Assembly (NCBI GenBank): GCA_012729785.1
Contig: JAAYCL010000036.1
Location: 62,001 to 126,000 of the forward strand
Length of the DNA stretch: 64,000 bases
Direction: 5' to 3'
Source of the DNA: Chlamydiota bacterium
GTDB taxonomy: Bacteria; Auribacterota; Tritonobacteria; UBA1439
In this document: piece by piece, positions 43,173-51,516 of the stretch
How positions within the stretch are numbered: the first letter of the stretch is position 1
How the letters are laid out: each line of letters opens with the position of its first letter
The notes under the pieces: generated by a model
Databases searched by the model: none
What the model saw: the letters and a program-made list of their open reading frames with translations, nothing else
What the model was told of the DNA's origin: nothing
Position numbers and translations under genes: made by a program

Positions 43173-44543
43173 ATGAAGCGGCGGGTGCTGGTGGTGGACG
43201 ACGAGCGGAACATGCTCCGGTTGGCGGAGATGATGCTGGGACGGGCCGGCTACGAGCCGCTCCTGGCCTCCAACGCCGCGGAGGCGATCGACCTCCTCGC
43301 CGCGCGGCGCGTGGACCTCGTGCTGACCGACCTCAAGATGCCGGGCGGGATGAGCGGGATCGACCTGCTCCGGGAGATGCGGCGCCGGGAGATTTCGACC
43401 CCGGTGGTCATCATGACCGCCTTCGGTACCATCAAGGGGGCCGTCGAGGCGATGCGGCACGGGGCGAGTGACTTCGTCCTCAAGCCGTTCGACGTCGAGA
43501 GCATCGAGACGGTCATCGCGAAGGTCTTCGAACTGGAGAAGGTGAAGCGGGAGAACGTCTACCTCAGGGAGGAGCTCGTCCGCGCCCGCGCGGCCCCCGA
43601 GATCGTGGGCGCGAGCGGGAGGATGCGCGCGATCCACTCCCTGATCGACCGTGTCGCCCCCACCGACGCCTCGGTGCTGCTCTTCGGCGAGACCGGCACG
43701 GGGAAGGAGCTCCTCGCGCGCTCGATCCATGAAAAAAGCGCGCGGCGGGAGGGGCTCTTCGTGGCGGTGAACTGCGCGGCGATCCCCGCTCCCCTCCTGG
43801 AGAGCGAGCTGTTCGGCCATGTGCGCGGGGCGTTCACCGGGGCGGCCGCGGAGCGGACCGGCAGGTTCGAGAAGGCGGACGGGGGCAGCATCTTCTTCGA
43901 CGAGATCGGGGATATGGAGCCCGCGCTCCAGGCGAAGATACTCCGCGTCCTGCAGGAGAAGGAGTTCGAGAAGGTGGGGAGCAACGAGACGATCATCGTC
44001 AACGTGCGCGTGATCGCCGCCACGAACCGGGACCTCCGTCAGATGATCCGGGACCGTCTCTTCCGGGAGGATCTGTACTACCGTTTGAACGTCGTCAGCA
44101 TCACGGTCCCGCCGCTCCGCGAGCGGACCGAGGATATCCCGGCGCTCGTGGAGCAGTTCGTCGCGAAATATTCGCGGGAGTGGGGCAAGGAGACCGCCCC
44201 GCCCCCGGCGGAGGTGCTGCGGGCCCTCGCCGCCTACCCGTGGCCCGGCAACGTCAGGGAGATGCAGAACGTCATCGAACGGGCGGTGGCGGTGAACAGC
44301 ACCGGCAGGATCGGCCTCGAGGACCTCCCCCCCGAGATCGTCCGGGGCGCCGCCGCGACGCCGGAGGGGGGCGTTTCCCCCGCTCCGCCGCCGGGCCTCG
44401 ACGGGGCGGTCGCCGCCCTCGAGCGGGAGCTGATCGAACAGGCGCTCCGCGATTCCAACGGGGTGAAGGCACGCGCGGCGAAGCTGCTGGGGATCAGCGA
44501 GCGGAACCTGTGGTACAAGCTGAAGAAATACGGTATCGTCTGA
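43173..44543 (+). CDS. sigma-54-dependent response regulator, NtrC family
   Basis: Predicted 456 residues. The receiver domain has phospho-acceptor Asp53 in LTDLKMPG and acidic Asp9/10. The AAA+ domain has Walker A GETGTGKE (172-179), the sigma-54-contacting loop GAFTGA (219-224), the Walker B segment FFDEIGD and arginine finger region RLFREDLYYRLNV. The C-terminal Fis-type helix-turn-helix has ALRDSNGVKARAAKLLGIS. It activates promoters read by RNA polymerase with sigma-54. It pairs with the kinase 91 nt upstream. Its targets are unknown; the downstream envelope genes are candidates. Confidence 0.95.
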   Translation: MKRRVLVVDDERNMLRLAEMMLGRAGYEPLLASNAAEAIDLLAARRVDLVLTDLKMPGGMSGIDLLREMRRREISTPVVIMTAFGTIKGAVEAMRHGASDFVLKPFDVESIETVIAKVFELEKVKRENVYLREELVRARAAPEIVGASGRMRAIHSLIDRVAPTDASVLLFGETGTGKELLARSIHEKSARREGLFVAVNCAAIPAPLLESELFGHVRGAFTGAAAERTGRFEKADGGSIFFDEIGDMEPALQAKILRVLQEKEFEKVGSNETIIVNVRVIAATNRDLRQMIRDRLFREDLYYRLNVVSITVPPLRERTEDIPALVEQFVAKYSREWGKETAPPPAEVLRALAAYPWPGNVREMQNVIERAVAVNSTGRIGLEDLPPEIVRGAAATPEGGVSPAPPPGLDGAVAALERELIEQALRDSNGVKARAAKLLGISERNLWYKLKKYGIV

Positions 44544-44563
44544 CCCGTCACGGAGGGGTGCGG

Positions 44564-45367
44564 ATGCATATGTCGGCGCGTGTGGCGGCGTTGCTGCTCG
44601 CGACCTCGGCCGCCGTCGGCCTCGGGGCCGAGGAGTCGCCGCGCCCGGCCGCCCCGTCCGCCGCCCCCCGGCGGCTCAGCCCCGCGGACGCGGAGTTCTG
44701 GCGGGAGCTCGCCCCGCGGCCGGCCGACCTCTGGGGGGAGACCACGGAGACGTTCAGGGGCTGGAACCTCGCCGCGGTCGCCGCGACCGCGGGGCTCGCG
44801 GGGGGGCTCGCCTTCCTCGACGCCGACATGCAGAAACCGTGGCGCGACGGCGACAGGCTGATCGGCGCCGACCTCTGCGACGTCGGCGACCTGGTCGGGC
44901 ACCCGGGGGTCCAGGCCGGCGTGATGGGCCTCACCTACACGCTCGGCCAGGCGCTCGGCGACGAGACGCTCGCCAAAACCGGGAAGTCGATGGCGGAGAC
45001 GATGATCTTCACCTCCCTCGCCACGGTCGCCCTCAAGGGGATCTTCAACCGCGAACGGCCCGACGGCGACGACCATATGTCGTTCCCCTCGTGGCACGCC
45101 TCCGCGACCTTCGGGAACGCCACCGTCCTCGCGGAGTACTACGGGTGGAAGGCGGCGGTCCCGGCGTACCTCGTCTCGGCGTTCGTCGCCTGGAGCCGGG
45201 TCGAGGACAACAAGCATTTCGTGAGCGACGTGGTGGCGGGCGCCGCCGTGGGCTGCATCTTCGGGCACGCGGTGTCGCGCTACAACCTCAGGGTCCATCC
45301 GGCCGTCTCGATCGAACCGGTGCTGCTGGATGAGGGGGCCGGCGTCCAGGCCCGCGCGCGGTTCTGA
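44564..45367 (+). CDS. PAP2-family phosphatase
   Basis: Predicted 267 residues with a signal peptide (cleavage near residue 22). The three acid-phosphatase motifs are present: KGIFNRERP (K-x6-RP), FPSWHASATF (normally PSGH, here PSWH with the catalytic His kept) and SRVEDNKHFVSDV (SR-x5-H-x3-D). Few long hydrophobic helices are seen, so it may be periplasmic or peripheral rather than a six-helix undecaprenyl-PP phosphatase. The substrate may be a lipid or polyprenyl phosphate. GGAGGGG precedes ATG 44564. It follows the sigma-54 regulator by 20 nt. Confidence 0.85.
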   Translation: MHMSARVAALLLATSAAVGLGAEESPRPAAPSAAPRRLSPADAEFWRELAPRPADLWGETTETFRGWNLAAVAATAGLAGGLAFLDADMQKPWRDGDRLIGADLCDVGDLVGHPGVQAGVMGLTYTLGQALGDETLAKTGKSMAETMIFTSLATVALKGIFNRERPDGDDHMSFPSWHASATFGNATVLAEYYGWKAAVPAYLVSAFVAWSRVEDNKHFVSDVVAGAAVGCIFGHAVSRYNLRVHPAVSIEPVLLDEGAGVQARARF

Positions 45368-45417
45368 CCTTCCGCGGCCGTTTCGCCGTTTGGAGGGTCG
45401 CTCGCACGGAGAGCGGC

Positions 45418-47529
45418 ATGAACGGAGCATCGAGGCGGATCGCCTTTCTGGCCGCCGCGGGCATCTGCCTGCGCGCGACGGCGGCCTCCGCCTACATCGG
45501 GCCGGGCGCGGGGTTCGCCTTCCTCGGCTCGTTCGTCTTCATACTGGGGGGGATGCTCCTGGCGGTGGTCGCGCTGCTCACCCTCCCCGCGCGCATCCTC
45601 CTGGCGCGCCTGCGCGGCAGGAAGGCGTTCCGGAGGGCCGCGGCGGAGCGGGTCGTCATCGTCGGCCTCGACGGCCTCGACCCCGCCCTCGCGTCGGGGT
45701 GGATGCGGGAGGGGAAGCTGCCGAATCTCTCCGCCCTCGCCGCCGAGGGGTGCTTCTCCCCGCTGGCGACCTCGAATCCCCCGATCTCCCCGGTGGCGTG
45801 GTCGTCGTTCATCACCGGCTCGAACCCGGGCAAGCACAACGTATTCGATTTCCTGATGCCCGACCGGCGGAACTGCCTCCCCGCCCTCTCCTCCGCCTCG
45901 ATCGAACCCACGCGGAGGACGCTGCGCCTCGGGCGGCTGCGGGTCCCCCTCGGGAAGCCGACCATCCGGCTCCTCCGGAAAGGGGTCCCGTTCTGGAGGA
46001 TACTCGGGGAGCACGGGATCCGCAGCGTCGTGCTCAAGGTGCCGATCACCTTCCCCCCGGAGAGATTCCGCGGCATGCTCCTCTCCGGCCTCTGCGCGCC
46101 TGATCTCAAGGGCTCCCAGGGGACATTCGCCTTCTACACCACGGCCGACCCTCCCGCCGGCTCCGTCACCGGGGGCTGCCGCGTGCGCCTGGAGGGGGAC
46201 GGTCCGGTGTTCGAGACGCGCATCTCCGGTCCCCGCGACCCGTACGGGAGGGGGTTCGATTTGTCGATCCCGATGCGGATCGAGGTCGATGCGGCGCGGG
46301 GGCTCGCCCGCCTGCGGATAGCCGGACGCTCGCACACGGTGCGGGCGGGGACGCTCTCGGACTGGATCCCTCTCGTCTTCCGCGCCCCGCTCGGCACGCG
46401 GGTCCGCGGCATCGCGCAGTTCTTCCTGAAACAGGTTGCCCCGCGCGTGGAGCTCTACCTCTCCCCCGTCAACATCGACCCCGAGAACCCGGCCCTCCCG
46501 GTGTCGCACCCGCGCGTCTACGCCTCGTACCTGGCCAAGGTCGTCGGCCCGTTCGCCACGCTGGGGCTCCCGCAGGACACCTGGGCGCTGAACGAGGGGA
46601 TCCTCACCGACGATGCGTTCCTCCAGCAGGCGTACCGGATCCACGACAGGCTCGAAGAGATCTTCTTCCACTCCCTGAAGAGGATGCGGAGAGGGATGCT
46701 CTGCTGCGTCTTCGACACCACCGACGCCGTCCAGCACGAGTTCTGGCGCTACATGGCCGACGGCCACCCGGCGCTGAAGGGAGGGGAGCCCCCCCCCGGC
46801 CCCCCGGTGATCGAACAACTGTACCGGAGGATGGACGGCCTGATCGGGAGGGTGCGGGCGGCGCTGGGGCCGGATGACGTGTTGATGGTCGTCTCCGACC
46901 ACGGCTTCACGCTGTTCAAACGCTGCGTGAACCTGAACCGGTGGCTGTTCGAGAACGGCTACCTCGCCCTCAAGGACGGCGCCTCGTCGTGCGGGGACTG
47001 GTTCGAGGGGGTCGACTGGGAGCGGACGAGGGCGTACGGGTTCGGCCTTTCGGGGCTCTACCTCAACCTGAAGGGGCGGGAGAGCCGGGGCACGGTGACG
47101 CCGTCGGAGGCGGGGGCGCTGAAGCGGGAGATCGCGGGGAGGCTCGCGGGGCTCAGGGACGTCGCGGGGGGCGCGGAGGCGGTCGCAGCGGTGTACGATA
47201 CCGCCGCCGTCTACGCCGGCCCCTACGTCGAGAACGCCCCGGACCTCGTGGTGGGGTACGCGCCGGGGTTCCGCTGCTCGTGGGAATCGGTCACCGGCAG
47301 GGTCGGCGCGCAGGTCTTCTCGGACAACGACAAGGCGTGGAGCGCCGACCATTGCATCGACCACCGGTTCGTGCCGGGGGTCTTCTTCTGCAGCCGGCCG
47401 GCGGCGGCGGAGGCACCGCGCATCGTGGACATCGGCCCGACCGTGCTCGACCTGTTCGGCGTCGCGCCCCCCGCGCACATGGACGGCCGGCCGCTCGGCG
47501 TGGCGGGGAAAGGGATGCGGAACGGATGA
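45418..47529 (+). CDS. membrane-anchored alkaline-phosphatase-superfamily phosphodiesterase-like protein
   Basis: Predicted 703 residues. An N-terminal signal-like segment is followed by a Gly-rich loop and a transmembrane helix (about 31-62). The catalytic domain starts at VVIVGLDGLDP (metal Asp85) and has SPVAWSSFITG, where Ser124 aligns with the nucleophile of NPP-type enzymes; VVSDHGF and SADHC add metal ligands. Whether this domain faces the cytoplasm or periplasm is not certain. The family covers phosphodiesterases, sulfatases and phospho-transferases, so the substrate is open. It overlaps the next paralogue by ATGA. Confidence 0.82.
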   Translation: MNGASRRIAFLAAAGICLRATAASAYIGPGAGFAFLGSFVFILGGMLLAVVALLTLPARILLARLRGRKAFRRAAAERVVIVGLDGLDPALASGWMREGKLPNLSALAAEGCFSPLATSNPPISPVAWSSFITGSNPGKHNVFDFLMPDRRNCLPALSSASIEPTRRTLRLGRLRVPLGKPTIRLLRKGVPFWRILGEHGIRSVVLKVPITFPPERFRGMLLSGLCAPDLKGSQGTFAFYTTADPPAGSVTGGCRVRLEGDGPVFETRISGPRDPYGRGFDLSIPMRIEVDAARGLARLRIAGRSHTVRAGTLSDWIPLVFRAPLGTRVRGIAQFFLKQVAPRVELYLSPVNIDPENPALPVSHPRVYASYLAKVVGPFATLGLPQDTWALNEGILTDDAFLQQAYRIHDRLEEIFFHSLKRMRRGMLCCVFDTTDAVQHEFWRYMADGHPALKGGEPPPGPPVIEQLYRRMDGLIGRVRAALGPDDVLMVVSDHGFTLFKRCVNLNRWLFENGYLALKDGASSCGDWFEGVDWERTRAYGFGLSGLYLNLKGRESRGTVTPSEAGALKREIAGRLAGLRDVAGGAEAVAAVYDTAAVYAGPYVENAPDLVVGYAPGFRCSWESVTGRVGAQVFSDNDKAWSADHCIDHRFVPGVFFCSRPAAAEAPRIVDIGPTVLDLFGVAPPAHMDGRPLGVAGKGMRNG

Positions 47530-49493
47530 ACAGACGGAGAACGGCGACGGCGGCGGTGGCCGCGGCGCTCGTCTGCGCGTGCCTCCTCCCGGGCTGCGCG
47601 CCGCGGGATCGCTCCGGCGGGAAGCGGGTCGTCGTCCTCGCCTTCGACGGGATGGACCCCCGGATCGTGCGCGAGATGTTCGCCAAAGGCGGGCTGCCGA
47701 ACATGAAAAGACTGTCGGAGACCGGCGGCTTCACCGAGCTCTGGTCGAGCGTCCCGCCGCAGAGCCCGGTCGCCTGGTCCAATTTCATCACCGGCAAGAA
47801 CCCCGGGGGGCACGCCATCTTCGACTTCATCCACCGGGATCCCGCCACCTACCTGCCGTTCCTCTCCACCTCGGAGACGATCCCCCCGCGCCGCACGCTC
47901 GCCCTCGGCGACTACATCCTGCCCCTCTCCGCAGGGACCGTGCTCCTCAAGCGCGAGGGGAAGGCGTTCTGGGAGTACCTCGAGGAGGGCGGGATACCGG
48001 CGACGATCTTCAGGATCCCCTCCAACTTCCCCCCCGTCCCGGGCCGCGCGCAAAGCCTCTCCGGGATGGGAACGCCGGACCTGATGGGCACCTACGGGAT
48101 CTACCAGTTCTTCACGAGCGACCCCGCCGACATCCCGAAGGACCCCTCGGGCGCCGAGTTCACGCTGGTCGAGCCCCGGGACGGCGCCGTGCGGGCGGAG
48201 ATCGCGGGCCCCGCGAACTCCTACCGCAAGGAGGCGCCGCGGCTCTCCATCGCCTTCACCGCCTGGATCGACGAGGCGCACGGCGCCGCCAGGATCGATC
48301 TGCCCGGCGAAAGCCTGATCCTGCGGCAGGGGGAGTGGAGCGACTGGCTGGTCCTCGAGTTCAAGCCCCTCGCGCTGGCCCCGGCGGTGCGGGGGATCTG
48401 CCGCCTGTACCTGAAGGAGGTCCGGCCCCGATTCAGACTGTACGTCACTCCGATCAACATCGACCCGAAGGCCCCCGCACTCCCGATCGACACCCCCCGC
48501 GGCTACGCCGCCGGGGTGGCGGAGGCGGTCGGCTATTTCTACACGCAGGGGATGCCGGAGAACACGAAGACGCTCACCAACGACACCTTCACCATCGACG
48601 AGTTTTACACGCACTTCCGGATGGTTCTGGACGAGAACCACCGCCTCTTCGACCATATCTGGGAACGGTACCGCGACGGCCTCCTCTTCTACTACTACTC
48701 GAGCACCGACCTCGGCACGCACATCTTCTGGCACCTCCGCGACCCGAAGCATCCGATCCACAACGCGCAGGCGCGCGCGCGCCTCGGCGACGTGATCGAG
48801 GAGACCTACGCGGAGATGGACGGGGTGGTCGGGAAGGTGATGGCCGAGATCGGCGACGGCGCCACGCTCATCGTGATGTCGGACCACGGCTTCGCGCCGT
48901 TCTACGTCTCGTTCAATCTGAACGGCTGGCTGCGGGAGAACGGCTACCTGGTCCTGAGGGACGGGGCGGCGGAGGGGTCGCTCTTCACGAACGTGGACTG
49001 GCGGAAGACGCGCGCCTACGCCATCGGCCTGAACTCCCTCTACCTGAACCTGGCGGGGAGGGAGCGGGACGGGATCGTCGATCCGGGGGCGGAGCGGGAC
49101 GCGCTCCTGCGGGAGCTCGCCGCGAAGCTGGAGGCGGTGCGGGACCCGGGGAACGGCTCGGCCGTGATCAAGCGGGTCTACCGCGCGGACGAGGTCTACT
49201 CGGGCGAGTATGCGGGGCGGGCCCCCGACCTTGTGGTCGGCTACGACTGGGGGTACCGGACCTCGTGGGAGAGCGCCCTGGGCGACGTGAAGGGGACGCT
49301 CCTCGCCACGAGCACCGAGGAGTGGAGCGGCGACCATTGCGGCGCGATGGAGGTCGTGCCGGGCATCCTCTTCTCGAACAAGAGGATCGCCCTCACGGAT
49401 CCGCACCTCTACGATCTGACGCCGTCCATCCTCGCGGAGTTCGGGCTCCCGAAGCCCGCGGATATGATCGGCCGCAACGTCTTCGAACAGTGA
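47526..49493 (+). CDS. alkaline-phosphatase-superfamily lipoprotein, paralogue of the preceding gene
   Basis: Predicted 655 residues. The N-terminus is a lipoprotein signal with lipobox LLPGC, so the mature protein is attached to a membrane by a lipidated Cys near residue 23. The catalytic domain repeats the plan of its neighbour: LAFDGMDP, SPVAWSNFITG with the candidate nucleophile Ser, MSDHGF and SGDHC. A middle insert with beta character (about residues 200-330) includes YVTPINIDPKAPALPI, close to YLSPVNIDPENPALPV in the preceding protein, so the two arose by tandem duplication. Substrate unknown: phosphodiester or sulfate ester. Confidence 0.83.
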   Translation: MNRRRTATAAVAAALVCACLLPGCAPRDRSGGKRVVVLAFDGMDPRIVREMFAKGGLPNMKRLSETGGFTELWSSVPPQSPVAWSNFITGKNPGGHAIFDFIHRDPATYLPFLSTSETIPPRRTLALGDYILPLSAGTVLLKREGKAFWEYLEEGGIPATIFRIPSNFPPVPGRAQSLSGMGTPDLMGTYGIYQFFTSDPADIPKDPSGAEFTLVEPRDGAVRAEIAGPANSYRKEAPRLSIAFTAWIDEAHGAARIDLPGESLILRQGEWSDWLVLEFKPLALAPAVRGICRLYLKEVRPRFRLYVTPINIDPKAPALPIDTPRGYAAGVAEAVGYFYTQGMPENTKTLTNDTFTIDEFYTHFRMVLDENHRLFDHIWERYRDGLLFYYYSSTDLGTHIFWHLRDPKHPIHNAQARARLGDVIEETYAEMDGVVGKVMAEIGDGATLIVMSDHGFAPFYVSFNLNGWLRENGYLVLRDGAAEGSLFTNVDWRKTRAYAIGLNSLYLNLAGRERDGIVDPGAERDALLRELAAKLEAVRDPGNGSAVIKRVYRADEVYSGEYAGRAPDLVVGYDWGYRTSWESALGDVKGTLLATSTEEWSGDHCGAMEVVPGILFSNKRIALTDPHLYDLTPSILAEFGLPKPADMIGRNVFEQ

Positions 49494-49623
49494 GGGGTCG
49501 ATCGGCGCCGCCGGGGGACGCAACGCGGCTCCTAGACGGAGGCGGAGCGTCGCGACGGACGCGGGCGACGGGGACAGACGAAACGATCCGCGAAGATCCG
49601 CGGCACGAGCAGGGGAGGCGCAG

Positions 49624-49815
49624 ATGGCCAGGAAGGTGAGGATCGAGGAGGGGCTGTACGGGAAGATCGAGAAGGCCGCGGCCGCGGCGGGCTATCCGAA
49701 CGTCGATGAGTTCGTGGTCCATCTTCTCGAGAAGGCCGTCGCCGGAGTCGGCGGCGGAGACGACGACGCGGAACGGGTGAAGGAGCGGCTCAGGGGGCTC
49801 GGGTACCTCTCATGA
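49624..49815 (+). CDS. 63-residue protein, possibly ribbon-helix-helix-like
   Basis: The protein starts MARKVRIEEGLYGKIEKAAAAAG, then YPNVDEFVVHLLEKAV, the strand-helix-helix outline of small ribbon-helix-helix proteins. A Gly/Asp linker leads to a C-terminal VKERLRGLGYLS. That tail resembles the KLRALGYM end of CysD encoded 1.7 kb downstream, and a similar LxxLGY ending is seen in some sulfatase-like proteins. DNA binding is possible but unproven; an adaptor role is an alternative. GGAGG precedes the ATG and the stop overlaps the next gene by ATGA, so it is translationally coupled to the membrane protein. Confidence 0.75.
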   Translation: MARKVRIEEGLYGKIEKAAAAAGYPNVDEFVVHLLEKAVAGVGGGDDDAERVKERLRGLGYLS

Positions 49816-50627
49816 TCAGTGCCGCGGGACAGGCGCTGACGCGCCTCTTCGATCTGATTCTCCTCCCGGCGAGGGGCGCCGCGCCGGTCTGGGGGATCGC
49901 CCTCGCCGCCCTCCTGACGGCCGCGGGCGTCCTCATCTCCTACCGGCTCGTCTCCGACCAGGATGCGATACGCCGCCTCAAGAAGCGCGTCCAGGGGCAC
50001 CTCCTCGGCATCTACCTGTACCGGGACGACCCGCGCGCGATGCTCGGCTCCCTCGGCCGGGTCTGGTCAAACTCCATGCGGTACCTGGCATATTCCCTCG
50101 TCCCGTTCGCGGTCGCGTTCGTCCCCGTGGCGCTCGTCTGCCTGCAGCTCGATCTCCGCTACGCGCACCGTCCGCTTCGCCCGGGTGAACGCATGACCGT
50201 CTCCGTCGAGCTCGACCCAAGCGCCCCGCCCCCCGCGCTCTCCTCCACCGGCGGATTGCAGATCGAGACGGCGCCCCTGGCGATCGGCGGCACCGGGGAG
50301 ACGAACTGGAGGGTGCGCGCGGTCGCGCAGGGCGCGCAGGCGGTCACGGTCGCCGTCGGCGAGGAGACGCTCGCCCTCCCCGTCGCGGTCGGCGGGGCGG
50401 CGCGGCCGCTCTGCCGCCGGCGGCTTCGGTCCCCCGTGCGGCAGGGGCTTCTCTGCCCCGCGGGCGATCCGATACCCCGCGGGAGCGCGGTGCGGGCGGT
50501 GCGGGTCTCCTACCCCCCCGAGCGGGTCCGCCTGGCGGGGATGCGCCTGCACTGGAGCGCCTCCTTTTTCGTGCTCGCCCTCGCCTTCGGCCTGCTTCTG
50601 AAAAGGCCGTTCGGAGTTGATTTCTGA
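49812..50627 (+). CDS. three-helix membrane protein with periplasmic beta domain, Oxa1/EMC3-like outline
   Basis: Predicted 271 residues, not recognised with confidence. Hydrophobic helix 1 (about 24-46), a charged helical cytoplasmic loop (DQDAIRRLKKRVQG to SLGRVWSNSM), helix 2 (about 93-115), a beta-rich extracytoplasmic region (about 118-240) and helix 3 near the C-terminus. Helix, cytoplasmic helical hairpin, helix, late helix is the plan of the EMC3/TMCO1/DUF106 branch of the Oxa1 insertase superfamily; the sequence between helices 1 and 2 resembles it. This is a structural guess. It follows the 63-residue gene and precedes cysD. Confidence 0.7.
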   Translation: MISAAGQALTRLFDLILLPARGAAPVWGIALAALLTAAGVLISYRLVSDQDAIRRLKKRVQGHLLGIYLYRDDPRAMLGSLGRVWSNSMRYLAYSLVPFAVAFVPVALVCLQLDLRYAHRPLRPGERMTVSVELDPSAPPPALSSTGGLQIETAPLAIGGTGETNWRVRAVAQGAQAVTVAVGEETLALPVAVGGAARPLCRRRLRSPVRQGLLCPAGDPIPRGSAVRAVRVSYPPERVRLAGMRLHWSASFFVLALAFGLLLKRPFGVDF

Positions 50628-50645
50628 CCTCGGGGCGGCTATACT
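50617..50645 (+). promoter_or_regulatory. promoter for cysD-cysN
   Basis: TTGATT (50617-50622), a 17-nt spacer and TATACT (50640-50645). It overlaps the last codons of the upstream membrane-protein gene. Transcription would start near 50652, 36 nt before the TTG start of cysD. This indicates that cysDN can be expressed apart from the upstream phosphatase genes. Confidence 0.6.
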
Positions 50646-50687
50646 GTCGCTCTCCAAACAGTGCGCCCGGCAACAAAAGGACGACCA

Positions 50688-51491
50688 TTGGACCACCTCT
50701 CTGAACTCGAGCACAAGACGATCTATGTCGTGCGGGAGGCGTACAGCCGCTTCCGCAACATCGGGATGCTCTGGTCGATCGGCAAGGACTCGACCTCGCT
50801 CCTCTGGATCTGCCGCAAGGCGTTCTTCGGGAAGGTCCCGTTCCCGGTCATCCACATCGACACCGGCCACAAGTTCAAGGAGATCTACGCATTCCGGGAC
50901 CGCTACGCGAAGGAGTGGGGGCTCGACCTGCGGGTCGCGAAAAACGACGCGGCGCTCGCCGCCGGGATGGGGCCCGACAAGGGGGCGAAGCTCGACTGCT
51001 GCCATGCCCTCAAGACGCAGGCCCTGAAGGAGTTCATCGCCCGCGAGAAGCTCGACGCCATCCTCCTCGGCATCCGCCGCGACGAGCACGGCATCCGGGC
51101 CAAGGAGCGCTACTTCTCGCCGCGCGACGAGAAGTTCGAGTGGGACTACCAGAACCAGCCCCCCGAGCTCTGGGACCAGTTCAAGTCCAGCAGCGAGGGG
51201 CACCACCACCTCCGCGTGCATCCGATCCTCCACATGACCGAGACCGACATCTGGCGTTACGTTCGGCGGGAGGGGATGCCGGTGGTCGACCTGTATTTCG
51301 CCAAGGGGGGGAGGCGCTACCGCTCGATCGGCTGCGCCTGCTGCTGCGCGACCGTGGAGTCGGACGCGGAGACCGTCGACGCCGTCATCCGCGAGATAGA
51401 GACGACGAACGTCTCCGAGCGTTCGGGGCGGGCGCAGGACAAGGAAGACGCGTACACGATGCAGAAGCTGCGGGCGCTCGGCTACATGTGA
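50688..51491 (+). CDS. cysD: sulfate adenylyltransferase subunit 2 (PP-loop ATPase)
   Basis: Predicted 267 residues. The TTG at 50688 is chosen: AAAGGA lies 5 nt upstream and the product begins [18 protein letters not shown], as CysD proteins do. The PP-loop is [11 protein letters not shown], followed by [35 protein letters not shown] is also CysD-like. A Cys-rich GCACCCAT segment near the C-terminus is unusual. With CysN it makes adenylylsulfate (APS) from ATP and sulfate. No CysH or sulfite reductase is nearby, so assimilation is not the obvious purpose here. Confidence 0.9.
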   Translation: MDHLSELEHKTIYVVREAYSRFRNIGMLWSIGKDSTSLLWICRKAFFGKVPFPVIHIDTGHKFKEIYAFRDRYAKEWGLDLRVAKNDAALAAGMGPDKGAKLDCCHALKTQALKEFIAREKLDAILLGIRRDEHGIRAKERYFSPRDEKFEWDYQNQPPELWDQFKSSSEGHHHLRVHPILHMTETDIWRYVRREGMPVVDLYFAKGGRRYRSIGCACCCATVESDAETVDAVIREIETTNVSERSGRAQDKEDAYTMQKLRALGYM

Positions 51492-51516
51492 ACGGCGGGC
51501 GGCGAAAGGGAGATCG

